From contig NCKC01000015.1 of the NCBI GenBank assembly GCA_002282715.1, forward strand, positions 21,181 through 73,275: a DNA stretch of 52,095 nucleotides, given 5' to 3'. This DNA comes from Halothiobacillus sp. 15-55-196 (GTDB taxonomy: Bacteria > Pseudomonadota > Gammaproteobacteria > Halothiobacillales > Halothiobacillaceae). The first letter of the stretch is position 1; each line of letters begins with the position of its first letter. The notes beneath the pieces are model-generated. The model saw only the letters and a program-made list of their open reading frames with translations, was not told the origin of the DNA and did no database searches. This document shows positions 9,305 through 16,874 of the stretch, in pieces. A program made the position numbers and the translations under genes.

Positions 9305-10062
9305 GCTTACACGATTCGCTTATTCATGGCGTGGGGTCGCCTCGGCATCCCGCAAAGGGAGCGGCAAGCGGTTTTACCTTGCTGGAATTGTTGGTGGCGA
9401 TTGCCATCTTCGCGCTGGTAGCGGTGATGGCCTACGGCGGGCTGAATACGGTGATCAAGCAAAGCGCGATTGTCGAAGATCAGATGGACCAGTTGAATGC
9501 GATGCAAAATGGCTTGCGGCAAATGCGTAGCGATCTGACCTTCGCGGTGGATCGGCTCGCCCGTGATGCCCTGGGTGGCGAGGTGCCCGAATTCGCTGGC
9601 GGTGGCCTGAACCTGTTGACCTTGACCCGAATGGGTGCGTCGAATCCGTGGGCGGCAGCCGAACCGCAACTGGCGCTGGTGCGCTGGCGGCTTGAAAACG
9701 GCAATCTGGAGCGCGCGATCTTCGTGCCGCCCGATGGCGCGGTGGGCAACAGCGCTGAGCCGCCCGACTGGCGCATCATTTTGCGCAACGTCAGCAAAAT
9801 CCAGCTGACCTTTTACGATCAAAACAATCAGTCGATGCTCGATTGGCCACCCATCAACCAACCCTCGGCCGGCTTGCCCAAGGCGGTGGAAGTTTCGCTT
9901 ACGGTAAACAACCTGCCCCCTTTGCGCATGACCGTCGCTATGGTTTCCGATTGGCCCGAAGCCGCACCGGCCAACCCACCTGCCGGAACGAATAACGCTA
10001 CCGAGGCACCGACAAGCCCACAGACCCAAACCCAAACTCAGGCAGAAACGGAGCGGCGATGA
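9301..10062 (+). CDS. gspJ: Minor pseudopilin GspJ
   Basis: A minor pseudopilin and tip-complex partner of GspI and GspK. A leader of about 23 residues precedes G/FTLLELLVAIAIFALVAVMAYGGL, the family signature, followed by QMDQLNAMQNGLRQMRSDLTFAVDR, typical of GspJ. The middle (LTRMGASNPWAAAEPQLALVRWRLENG) also matches GspJ. A low-complexity tail rich in Thr, Gln and Ala (about residues 225-250, with TQTQTQAETE) is unusual and probably disordered. It overlaps gspI and gspK by ATGA junctions. Confidence 0.92.
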   Translation: MSLHDSLIHGVGSPRHPAKGAASGFTLLELLVAIAIFALVAVMAYGGLNTVIKQSAIVEDQMDQLNAMQNGLRQMRSDLTFAVDRLARDALGGEVPEFAGGGLNLLTLTRMGASNPWAAAEPQLALVRWRLENGNLERAIFVPPDGAVGNSAEPPDWRIILRNVSKIQLTFYDQNNQSMLDWPPINQPSAGLPKAVEVSLTVNNLPPLRMTVAMVSDWPEAAPANPPAGTNNATEAPTSPQTQTQTQAETERR

Positions 10063-11006
10063 CACGAGTGAACCGCGTGGCCTCGCCGAGACGCCAGCAG
10101 GGCGTCGCCCTGATCGTGGCCTTGCTGGTGCTGGCCATTGCCACCGGCTTGGCCGCCGCCGTGATGGTGCGCAATCAAAACGCGCTCGATGCCACCGCCG
10201 CGTTCGAAAACGGCGCGCGGGCCGATCAATTGGCCAACAGCGCCTTTATCCTGGCCAAGGCCCTGCTGGATCGGGACGAACGCAACAGCGATGGCGCGGC
10301 CGATCTCTGGGCGCAGCCGCTGGCGAACATTCCCATCGATGGCGCGACGGTCTCGCTCAACATCAGCGATCTGCAAGGGCGTTTCAATATCAACAACCTG
10401 CTGCTGCCCGATGGCAAAGTCAATCTGCTTGGCAAAGAGCGCTTTGCACGGTTGCTCAGCCTGCTGAATCTGAGCCCGGATATCAGCGATGAAATCATCG
10501 GCTGGATCGATCCGAGCCGTTCGCTTGCGCTTGGTTTTACCAGCGCCGCGAGCCGCAGTGGGAAAATGCCCGCCGGTCAGCCGATGATGTCGGTGACCGA
10601 ACTGCGTTCATTGGCGGGGGTGACGCCCGCCTATTACGATAAACTGGCACCCTATGTCACGGCCTTGCCCATCGGCACGCCCGTCAATCTGAACAGCGCT
10701 TCGCCCTTGGTGATGCAGGCCATCGGCGCGAATGCAGCGAGTTTGCCGGTCGTCACGCCGGGTAAAACGCCGCCGCCGAATATCGGTTCCGTGGCCGATT
10801 TTTTGGCGCGACCGGGTTTTGCGGGCGCGGTGACGCAGCCCGATGGGTTGTCGGTGAACAGCCAGTTTTTTCTGTGCACGGTCACGGTCCAGTTCGATCA
10901 GGTGCTGCGCCACCGATATGCCCTGATTTACCGGCCTCAATCCGGCCCGTCCCAAGTAATCGCCCTGAGTAATGAATCATGTCTGACCGGCTATTTCTGT
11001 TTGTAA
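10059..11006 (+). CDS. gspK: Minor pseudopilin GspK
   Basis: GspK is the large minor pseudopilin at the pseudopilus tip. It has the leader RRQQG followed by VALIVALLVLAIATGLAAAV; as is usual for GspK, the conserved Glu at +5 of mature pilins is absent. The globular part carries LADLWAQPLANIPIDGATVSL-type and DLQGRFNINNLL motifs and a helix-hairpin-helix-like region (LLNLSPDISDEIIGWIDP, TELRSLAGVTPAYYDKLAPYVTALP). At 315 residues it is of normal length. The last nine or so codons overlap the start of gspL in another frame. Confidence 0.93.
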   Translation: MTRVNRVASPRRQQGVALIVALLVLAIATGLAAAVMVRNQNALDATAAFENGARADQLANSAFILAKALLDRDERNSDGAADLWAQPLANIPIDGATVSLNISDLQGRFNINNLLLPDGKVNLLGKERFARLLSLLNLSPDISDEIIGWIDPSRSLALGFTSAASRSGKMPAGQPMMSVTELRSLAGVTPAYYDKLAPYVTALPIGTPVNLNSASPLVMQAIGANAASLPVVTPGKTPPPNIGSVADFLARPGFAGAVTQPDGLSVNSQFFLCTVTVQFDQVLRHRYALIYRPQSGPSQVIALSNESCLTGYFCL

Positions 11007-12229
11007 CCGACCGCGAGGCCACCGAACTGCATTGGTGGCAGTCGGACGCCCCTGCCAGCGCAGCGTCGCCGTTACGCGGCGATTGGGCCGCTTTTACCGA
11101 TTGGCTGGCGCGATCGGGCCTGCGCCGTCCGGTGACGCTCTCGGTGCTTTTGCCCGATTCGGTGTGCAGTCGCCTGATCGTGTCTATTCCCGGCACGCGG
11201 CGAGAAAAGGCCCTGCAAGCCTTGCCGTATGCGCTCGAAGATCTGGTGGCCGATGATCTGAGCCAGCTTTACCCCGTGCTGGCCGACCGCCCCTTGTCGC
11301 CGGGTCGCTGGCCCGTGCTACTGGTGGATGCCGCTGTGCGCACCCGTGTACTCGATGCACTCGGCAATCTGAATCTGGTGCCACAGCAACTCGTCGCCAT
11401 GGCCGATACACTGCCTCAACCCGAAGCGGGCGAGTACAGCGTCTGGGTCGATCCGGTTCAGGGGCACATCAGCGTGCTGACCGGCCCGCACGAAGGCATG
11501 GCATTGGCACCATTGCCTGAGCACAATGCCGCCGAGCAAATGGCGAAGTGGCTGCCGCGCATGACGCCAGCACCGCAGCGCGTAGTGTTTCATTTGTCGC
11601 TGGAACAACCACCCCAATGGCCGGAAGGCATCGCGTTTTTTGCGCAGGCCGCGCCGGACTGGGCGCAATGGCATCAAATCTGGGCGACAGGGCTTGATCG
11701 AAACCGTCCATTATCTGCGATCACTTCGGCCAGGGCCGCGAGTGATCAGCAGTGGCGACGCCGCTGGTGGCAGGTGGGTGCCGCCGCATTGGTCGTGCTT
11801 ATATTGATGCTGGTCAGTCAGTGGATCGCGATCAGCCAGATGAACCGCCAGGCCGAGCGTTTGCAGGCGCAAATCACACAGGATTTTCACGCTGCCTTGC
11901 CACAGGTCACGCGCATGGTGAATGTGCGGGTGCAGATGCAGCAGGCGCTGGATCAACGCGCCGGAGCGCATGAAGATGTCTTTATGCCTGCGCTCTCGGC
12001 CTTTGGTTCGGCGTATCAGGCGGCAAAACCGAAGGATGCGCAGTTGGCGATCAAGTCGATCCGCTTCGATGCAAAGCAACTGACCGTCGAGCTCACCGCC
12101 GAGAAATATGAGGTATTGCAGCAGTTGCTTGAACAACTCAAGACGGGCAGCACGGCTACCGTCAACCAGATCGATGCGGGCGTGGATGCGGGCGTCGCGC
12201 ATATGCGCATCGGCATTAAAGTACTTTAA
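10979..12229 (+). CDS. gspL: Type II secretion protein GspL
   Basis: GspL is a bitopic inner-membrane protein that recruits GspE through its cytoplasmic actin-like domain and pairs with GspM in the periplasm. The N-terminal domain shows the family landmarks LPDSVCSRLIVSIPGTRREKALQALPYALED and WVDPVQGHISVL. A membrane helix (AALVVLILMLVSQWIAIS, about residues 265-285) precedes a ferredoxin-like periplasmic domain with IKSIRFDAKQLTVELTAEKYEVLQQLLEQL. The 416-residue length is normal. It overlaps gspK and lies 15 bases before gspM. Confidence 0.93.
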   Translation: MSDRLFLFVTDREATELHWWQSDAPASAASPLRGDWAAFTDWLARSGLRRPVTLSVLLPDSVCSRLIVSIPGTRREKALQALPYALEDLVADDLSQLYPVLADRPLSPGRWPVLLVDAAVRTRVLDALGNLNLVPQQLVAMADTLPQPEAGEYSVWVDPVQGHISVLTGPHEGMALAPLPEHNAAEQMAKWLPRMTPAPQRVVFHLSLEQPPQWPEGIAFFAQAAPDWAQWHQIWATGLDRNRPLSAITSARAASDQQWRRRWWQVGAAALVVLILMLVSQWIAISQMNRQAERLQAQITQDFHAALPQVTRMVNVRVQMQQALDQRAGAHEDVFMPALSAFGSAYQAAKPKDAQLAIKSIRFDAKQLTVELTAEKYEVLQQLLEQLKTGSTATVNQIDAGVDAGVAHMRIGIKVL

Positions 12230-12244
12230 ATTCAGGTGGTATCG

Positions 12245-12764
12245 ATGATGAATACACCCGTTTTGGTTTTCCTCATTCTGGCAGCAGCGCAATCAAAGCG
12301 AACGCCGTACGCTCACCTTGGCGGCGATTGCGTTGGTAGCACTCGTGGGTTACCAGTTTGTTTGGTCGCCCATGCAACAGGCCGGGCAGCGAGCGCATGA
12401 TCGTCTCGCAGAGGTCGAACAGCTTGCTGCCTTTACCGCGCAAGCCAAAAAAACATTGATACAGGCCGGACCAAAATCGGCACAGCCAAGCGCTGTCTCG
12501 CCGATGCTTTGGGTAGAACAGGCCGCCCGCACGGTCGGCATTGAGCAGCAGTTGGTTCAGCGTCAGCCGGATGGTGACGACCGTGTTCAGCTCAAGTTTG
12601 CCGCCGTGCCGTTCGATTCCCTGTTGCGCTGGTTGGCACAGGCGAATGAAGCGGGGTTGAGCGTGCAGAGCGCCAACATTACACCCAAAGGTGGCGATTC
12701 GAGCGACGCGGCCGGATTGGTAGATGCCGAGATCACCTTGGCGAAGCACGCAGCAAGCTCATGA
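12245..12764 (+). pseudogene. gspM: Type II secretion protein GspM with one-base frameshift
   Basis: GspM is the small bitopic partner of GspL. The protein reads MMNTPV from the tandem ATGs at 12245 and 12248, then needs a one-base correction to read WFSSFWQQRNQSERRTLTL and onward through the membrane helix AAIALVALVGYQFVW to the end at 12764. The sequence has GTTTTGG at 12260-12266; removing one T of the four restores a seamless protein with the aromatic W-rich N-terminus expected of GspM. This is thus a +1 indel in a short homopolymer, the classic site of sequencing error, though a true mutation is possible. The C-terminal half (DDRVQLKFAAVPFDSLLRWLAQ, LSVQSANITP, GLVDAEITL) is typical. Its stop overlaps gspN as ATGA. 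Confidence 0.85.
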
Positions 12765-13597
12765 GCCGAAAACGCGTGAACGAACCTGCGATTCGCCGAC
12801 CGCGATCCCTGATCTGGCCGGGTGTGCTGTTATTGATGGCGAGCTGGTTTGCGGCACTTCTGGTGACCGCGCCGATTACCTTGATCCCCGTTTCCCGCCT
12901 CGCGCTCCCGCCCGGCGTGGCGTTGGTGCCGCTAGGCGGTACGCTCTGGCATGGGCAATGGCGTTTGAACTTGCCCCGAGCAGCGGCCATGACTGTTCAC
13001 ACCGATTTTCTGCCATTGTCGATTGTCCGTTTGCAACCGGCTTGGTATGTACGGGCGCAAACAGCCGCGCGCGCAAGTCAACCAGATATGGGTTTGAATC
13101 TGGCCACCGATGTGGGGCTGGGCTTCAAGCAACTGAATGTTCGCCATCTGCATGGGCGCCTGGCCGCAGATAGCCCGCTGATCGCAGCGCTGACGGCCTG
13201 GCCATTAAATGGGTTAATTGACTTCAGTGGGGATGCGTCGCTGGTCATGACCAAGCACGGATTCGATCTTCAGACCGCCCGCGCCTCGGCCACCTGGCGT
13301 AATGCGTCGATCACGACGACCGAACCGTTGCCACTTGGCGATCTGGTTCTTGATGCAGAAATTGCACAGGGGCAACTCAAAGCCACGATCAAACCGTCAT
13401 CCGATAGCCGTGGGCCTTTGTCGGGCGAGATCAATCTTGCAGGACCCTGGCCGGTCAACACGGCGCCGAAAGTTAGCGGTTATCTTCAACCCACCGCGGA
13501 CGCAAGCGAGGATCTTCGTCAGCAGTTGAATTTGCTGGGACGCCCCGATGCCACTGGGAAAATTACCATTCAAGGGGTGTTGCCGGTGGGCTATTAA
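12761..13597 (+). CDS. gspN: Type II secretion protein GspN
   Basis: GspN is a non-universal component of type II secretion operons, with one N-terminal membrane helix (LIWPGVLLLMASWFAALLVTAP) and a periplasmic body. The family markers are PITLIPVSRLALPPGVALVPLGGTLWHGQW near residues 40-70 and the alternating beta-type pattern to the end (ATGKITIQGVLP). At 278 residues it is typical. It is the last gene of the operon; its start overlaps the gspM stop. A small dyad, GATAG-N8-CTATC, follows at about 13614 but lacks a T-tract, so no clear terminator can be called. Confidence 0.85.
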   Translation: MSRKRVNEPAIRRPRSLIWPGVLLLMASWFAALLVTAPITLIPVSRLALPPGVALVPLGGTLWHGQWRLNLPRAAAMTVHTDFLPLSIVRLQPAWYVRAQTAARASQPDMGLNLATDVGLGFKQLNVRHLHGRLAADSPLIAALTAWPLNGLIDFSGDASLVMTKHGFDLQTARASATWRNASITTTEPLPLGDLVLDAEIAQGQLKATIKPSSDSRGPLSGEINLAGPWPVNTAPKVSGYLQPTADASEDLRQQLNLLGRPDATGKITIQGVLPVGY

Positions 13598-13781
13598 GCA
13601 ACTCTGATAGGTAGCTAACTATCCTCTATAAGTAAGCTCGATTAGAAATTCCTAATCAATCAGCTCATTCTTGATATGTGATTAACAGGTACGTAAAAAG
13701 ATTCGAAACCAGATTGTTGTTGGCCTTCACAGGAGCGAATGACGGCAATTGAGGTATACGAATCGTTCAGGAGGCGCTCAA

Positions 13782-14507
13782 ATGTGGCAAACGATTAAAA
13801 ATCTCTGGTTTCAGGATCCATCCGCGAAACCAGTTTTTATCAACGAGACGGCGGTACGCATCCGTGCCGGTATGTTGCTGGCCATCCCGATCTATATGGG
13901 GTTCACGTTATGGTCGGCGATTTTCGGCGGACACTGGATCGTTGATGGCAATACCATCCACGACACACTCGATACCGATTGGGACGGGCATATCATCTAT
14001 TCGGCCAATGTGATCCGGCGCACCTGGGATTACACCATCCAGACCTACGTACTGTTCTACGGCCTGTTCGAGATGATCGCCGGGATGTTTGTCTGGACTT
14101 CGCGTCTGTCGCCGACCATTCTGCTATCCAGTTTTCTGGCCCGCAAACAGCATGCGGTCTGGAAGCCTTTGACTCCGAAACGGTACGCCTGGACACTCGG
14201 CGCGTTCATGATCTCCCTGTGTCTGATCTTCTTCAACCCGAGCACCTTCGCCGATTGGGTCAACGCCATCGCAGGCCGCACATTGTTGCCGGATACCAGT
14301 CAGTATCTGTCGTACTGGATTCCATCGTTGGTGTTTGTTTGTGTCGCCTTCATGTGGTTCGAATCCGTGCTCGGATTCTGTGTGGGTTGCAAGATCCACT
14401 GGCTGCTGGTCAAGCTGGGCGTGCACAAGGAAGAATGCCTGGCCTGTAACAATATCGACTGGGATGAAATTGCGCGGCGCAAAGCCAAACAATCGGCCAA
14501 TGGGTAG
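13782..14507 (+). CDS. DUF4395-like membrane protein
   Basis: A 241-residue integral membrane protein with about four helices (near residues 20-40, 85-105, 135-155 and 175-205). It resembles DUF4395 proteins, whose function is unknown: the family's N-terminal NETAVRIRAGMLLAIPIYM and the C-terminal F-C-V-G-C-K-I motif (residues 204-210) are visible. Further cysteines near the end (EECLACNN) could bind metal or be redox active, but this is only a guess. ATG at 13782 is chosen because AGGAG lies 9 bases upstream; a longer reading from 13749 would need a TTG and adds an unlikely tail. The 180 bases upstream hold an AT-rich dyad GATTAG-N6-CTAATC at 13640-13657 that could be an operator. Confidence 0.75.
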   Translation: MWQTIKNLWFQDPSAKPVFINETAVRIRAGMLLAIPIYMGFTLWSAIFGGHWIVDGNTIHDTLDTDWDGHIIYSANVIRRTWDYTIQTYVLFYGLFEMIAGMFVWTSRLSPTILLSSFLARKQHAVWKPLTPKRYAWTLGAFMISLCLIFFNPSTFADWVNAIAGRTLLPDTSQYLSYWIPSLVFVCVAFMWFESVLGFCVGCKIHWLLVKLGVHKEECLACNNIDWDEIARRKAKQSANG

Positions 14508-14526
14508 TTCTTGGTAAACCGCCCGT

Positions 14527-14551
14527 TGAGGTGTCGCTTTGCGCCACCTCA
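14527..14551. terminator. Hairpin between convergent genes
   Basis: TGAGGTG-T-CGC-TTT-GCG-C-CACCTCA forms a long stem with one mismatch and a three-base loop, between the stop of the DUF4395-like gene and the 3' end of the porin gene on the other strand. No long T-tract follows on either side, so bidirectional termination is plausible but not certain. Confidence 0.5.
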
Positions 14552-14598
14552 CTGTATCAGCGCATGTCCACACGCTGTTGTGCGGCGCTTTGGGTCGC

Positions 14599-16005
14599 TC
14601 AGAAATAATAGCCAAGGTTGATATTGAACAGGCGGTTGAGCGGTGCGTTGCCTGTGCCACGAGCAGGCGCGAGGTTGCCACCCACGAACGGTTGGTTCTT
14701 GCCCTGAACAAAATCAAAGTAGGCAAATACGGGGCCTGCCACAACGGAAACACCCGACACATTCATCCAGGTCGGATCGATGCCATCATTTTTGGCGTAA
14801 ATCCGGCTGAAATCATTGTAGAAGTTGAGTTTGGAGATAGGGCCCCAGCTGACCGGCAAAGCGTACGCCACGCCGGCGGTAACGGCTTTAGCCGATGTCG
14901 GCCCATAGCTGTTGTAGGCGTAGGCGCCATAAACCAGGCGTTTGCCCAGCGAGTCGTTCACGGCGTAATCGTAATCGGCGTATTCCAGTTTCAGATTCCA
15001 GCGCTGCCAATCGGCAACCAGATGGGCCGCGTAGGCGTGGTAGTCTCCTTCACGCTGATTCTGGCCGTACAGGCTACCGCGCATCAACGATAAACCGGGC
15101 TTGAGGGTTAAATTCTCGCTGGCTTTCCAGGTGTATTCCGCGCGACCGACCACGGTATTGATGGGCTTGGCATCGGTGCGTTGATAGTTCGGATTACTTG
15201 GATCAAGCCCGTTATCAAACCCCACTACATTTTCACTGTAACTTGAAGTACCAAATCCGTTGGGCTGGGGGTTTTTGAGGAAAGCGGCATCAAATCGCCA
15301 GTTTCCCAGATCGAACGTGGTGCTGAGCCCGAGCTGGTAATTGTCTTCAAATCCGGCGTAAAACAGGGAGCTGAAGTAATAGCTGTTCGAGTTGAACGGC
15401 AGATTGCCAAAAGGCACCTTGACCACCCCGGCGCGCACCAGCCAGTTGGGGGTGAATTTATATCCGACCCAGGCGTGATGGATGACCTGCATATAGTCGT
15501 AATAACGCCATTCGGCGGAGAGAATCACGTTATCGATCTTTCCATCGAGGTTCAGGCGGAAGGTATCAAAATTAAGATCACCAACAGTATTTCTGGAGTT
15601 TTGATCGAACTGCTTGAGCGTGTAATTGAACCGGACGGCGCCACCGACCTTGATCGGCGCTTTGTTCTTTTTCGCCACGGCATCTGCCACCGTTTGAATC
15701 AGCGACTGGTCGGTCTGACTGGGTTGTGTGGCATCGGGCTTGTTTTTAACCTCTTTGGCTGATTCTGCCTTGTGCCCGGTTTCTTGCTGTGCTTCCAGCG
15801 CTGCATTTTTGGCCCGTACGGCGGCCAGTTCTGCCTGCATGGCCTTTATCTGCGCCTGGATGGTGGCCATGGCCTTTGCCATCTGATCGAGTTGGCTCTG
15901 ATCATAAGTCGGTGCAGCGGGTGCGTCGGCAAGGCTCATGTACGGCCACCCGGCCAAACCGCCAGCGCAGACGAGTGAGTACAAGTGAATCGAATTTATT
16001 TTCAT
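14599..16005 (-). CDS. Outer-membrane porin with N-terminal coiled coil
   Basis: A 468-residue outer-membrane beta-barrel protein. A signal peptide (about residues 1-26, ending SLADA) is followed by a coiled coil rich in Gln, Ala and Lys (residues 35-80, with MAKAMATIQAQIKAMQAELAAV), a linker, and a barrel of alternating strands starting at KVGGAVRFNYTL. It ends in NINLGYYF, a C-terminal Phe typical of barrel assembly. The N-terminal coiled coil resembles that of trimeric porins that anchor to the cell wall. The barrel resembles phosphate-selective OprP/OprO-type or sugar porins only in general layout, so no substrate is assigned. The gene stands alone, with a long AT-rich region upstream shared with the divergent BCCT transporter. 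Confidence 0.75.
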   Translation of the reverse strand: MKINSIHLYSLVCAGGLAGWPYMSLADAPAAPTYDQSQLDQMAKAMATIQAQIKAMQAELAAVRAKNAALEAQQETGHKAESAKEVKNKPDATQPSQTDQSLIQTVADAVAKKNKAPIKVGGAVRFNYTLKQFDQNSRNTVGDLNFDTFRLNLDGKIDNVILSAEWRYYDYMQVIHHAWVGYKFTPNWLVRAGVVKVPFGNLPFNSNSYYFSSLFYAGFEDNYQLGLSTTFDLGNWRFDAAFLKNPQPNGFGTSSYSENVVGFDNGLDPSNPNYQRTDAKPINTVVGRAEYTWKASENLTLKPGLSLMRGSLYGQNQREGDYHAYAAHLVADWQRWNLKLEYADYDYAVNDSLGKRLVYGAYAYNSYGPTSAKAVTAGVAYALPVSWGPISKLNFYNDFSRIYAKNDGIDPTWMNVSGVSVVAGPVFAYFDFVQGKNQPFVGGNLAPARGTGNAPLNRLFNINLGYYF

Positions 16006-16728
16006 TGAGTTGTTCCCGGTAGCAGGTTCTGATCAGATCAACCCGATCAAGAGTCGAAATGGACATTGCGACATGAGCCTTAATTCGTGTCGAACTTAAT
16101 CAGAGCCTCCCCGATGGCACGCATTCGATCGGAGTTGCGCGCGGCATTTGGGGTGTTGGACAGCGTAATGTCACAAGCCCGTAGCACAAATAATTGATCA
16201 GGAAAAAGTCAAAATAGCATGATTTTTTTCTTGTTCTGAAAATACTCAGTATGGCATTATTCTGGGGCTAATTGATTCCAAACTAACAAGATTGAGTATG
16301 CGGGTCAATAAACATATTGATTTCAATCCTGCATTTTTAAGTGGTTATCAGCCTGGAACGGTAACCGGAAATTGCTCCATTATCGCGTCCAATCTTGGCT
16401 ATGCTCAATCTGATTTAACGCATGAGTAATCCTTGATCAGATCTGGTGGTTGGTTAATCTTGTTTCAGGGGTTTTGATTGGAAATATAGCTATATCCGTT
16501 GTGATCGGGCGCCGCTTGTCGGTTGGGCTAAAATATCACAACTATTTGAAAATATTTCGTTTTATCTGTGGACAATTCATAATATAGCTCAGAATTTGGA
16601 GATGATGATTCTTCCAGCTCATCGATGGTTTCTCGATTCCTATTCCGGCCATCTTCTAATTTCGACTGTTTAGGCGCAAAGTATTTGTCTGGCCTATCCT
16701 ATCCGATAAATCGATGGAATTTCCCTAT

Positions 16729-16745
16729 AATTGATTATATCAATT
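16729..16745. promoter_or_regulatory. Candidate operator dyad
   Basis: AATTGAT-TAT-ATCAATT is a perfect 7-bp dyad with a 3-base spacer, 27 bases upstream of a promoter-like sequence for the BCCT transporter. It has the size and symmetry of a dimeric-regulator site. The regulator is unknown. Confidence 0.4.
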
Positions 16746-16771
16746 GGGTTTAGGCGAGATTCCGGTTTGAA

Positions 16772-16800
16772 TTGCCCGGACAATCAGGTTAGGGTAATAA
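16772..16800 (+). promoter_or_regulatory. Candidate sigma-70 promoter for BCCT gene
   Basis: TTGCCC (16772-16777) and TAATAA (16795-16800) are separated by 17 bases, the ideal spacing. It lies 75 bases before the start codon of the transporter. Matches to consensus are moderate. Confidence 0.4.
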
Positions 16801-16874
16801 GCGCTCCCGTCCATTTACGATTCGCGCCTTGAGTGAACTCAAAGGAATAATCTCTAAAATGAGGAACGCACCCC

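Larger units (their letters stand above)
16006..16874. other. AT-rich intergenic region between divergent porin and BCCT genes
   Basis: No convincing gene is seen in these 869 bases, which are clearly more AT-rich than the flanking genes from about 16190 on. It must hold the promoters of the porin (leftward) and the BCCT transporter (rightward). Two possible signals near the right end are listed separately. The length and base composition would suit a multi-factor regulatory region or remnant of lost genes; neither can be shown from sequence alone. Confidence 0.6.

Noticed and set aside
14539..15093. Long rightward reading frame opposite the coiled-coil porin
   Set aside because: It is antisense to a clear porin gene, has no ribosome-binding site and no recognisable protein features.
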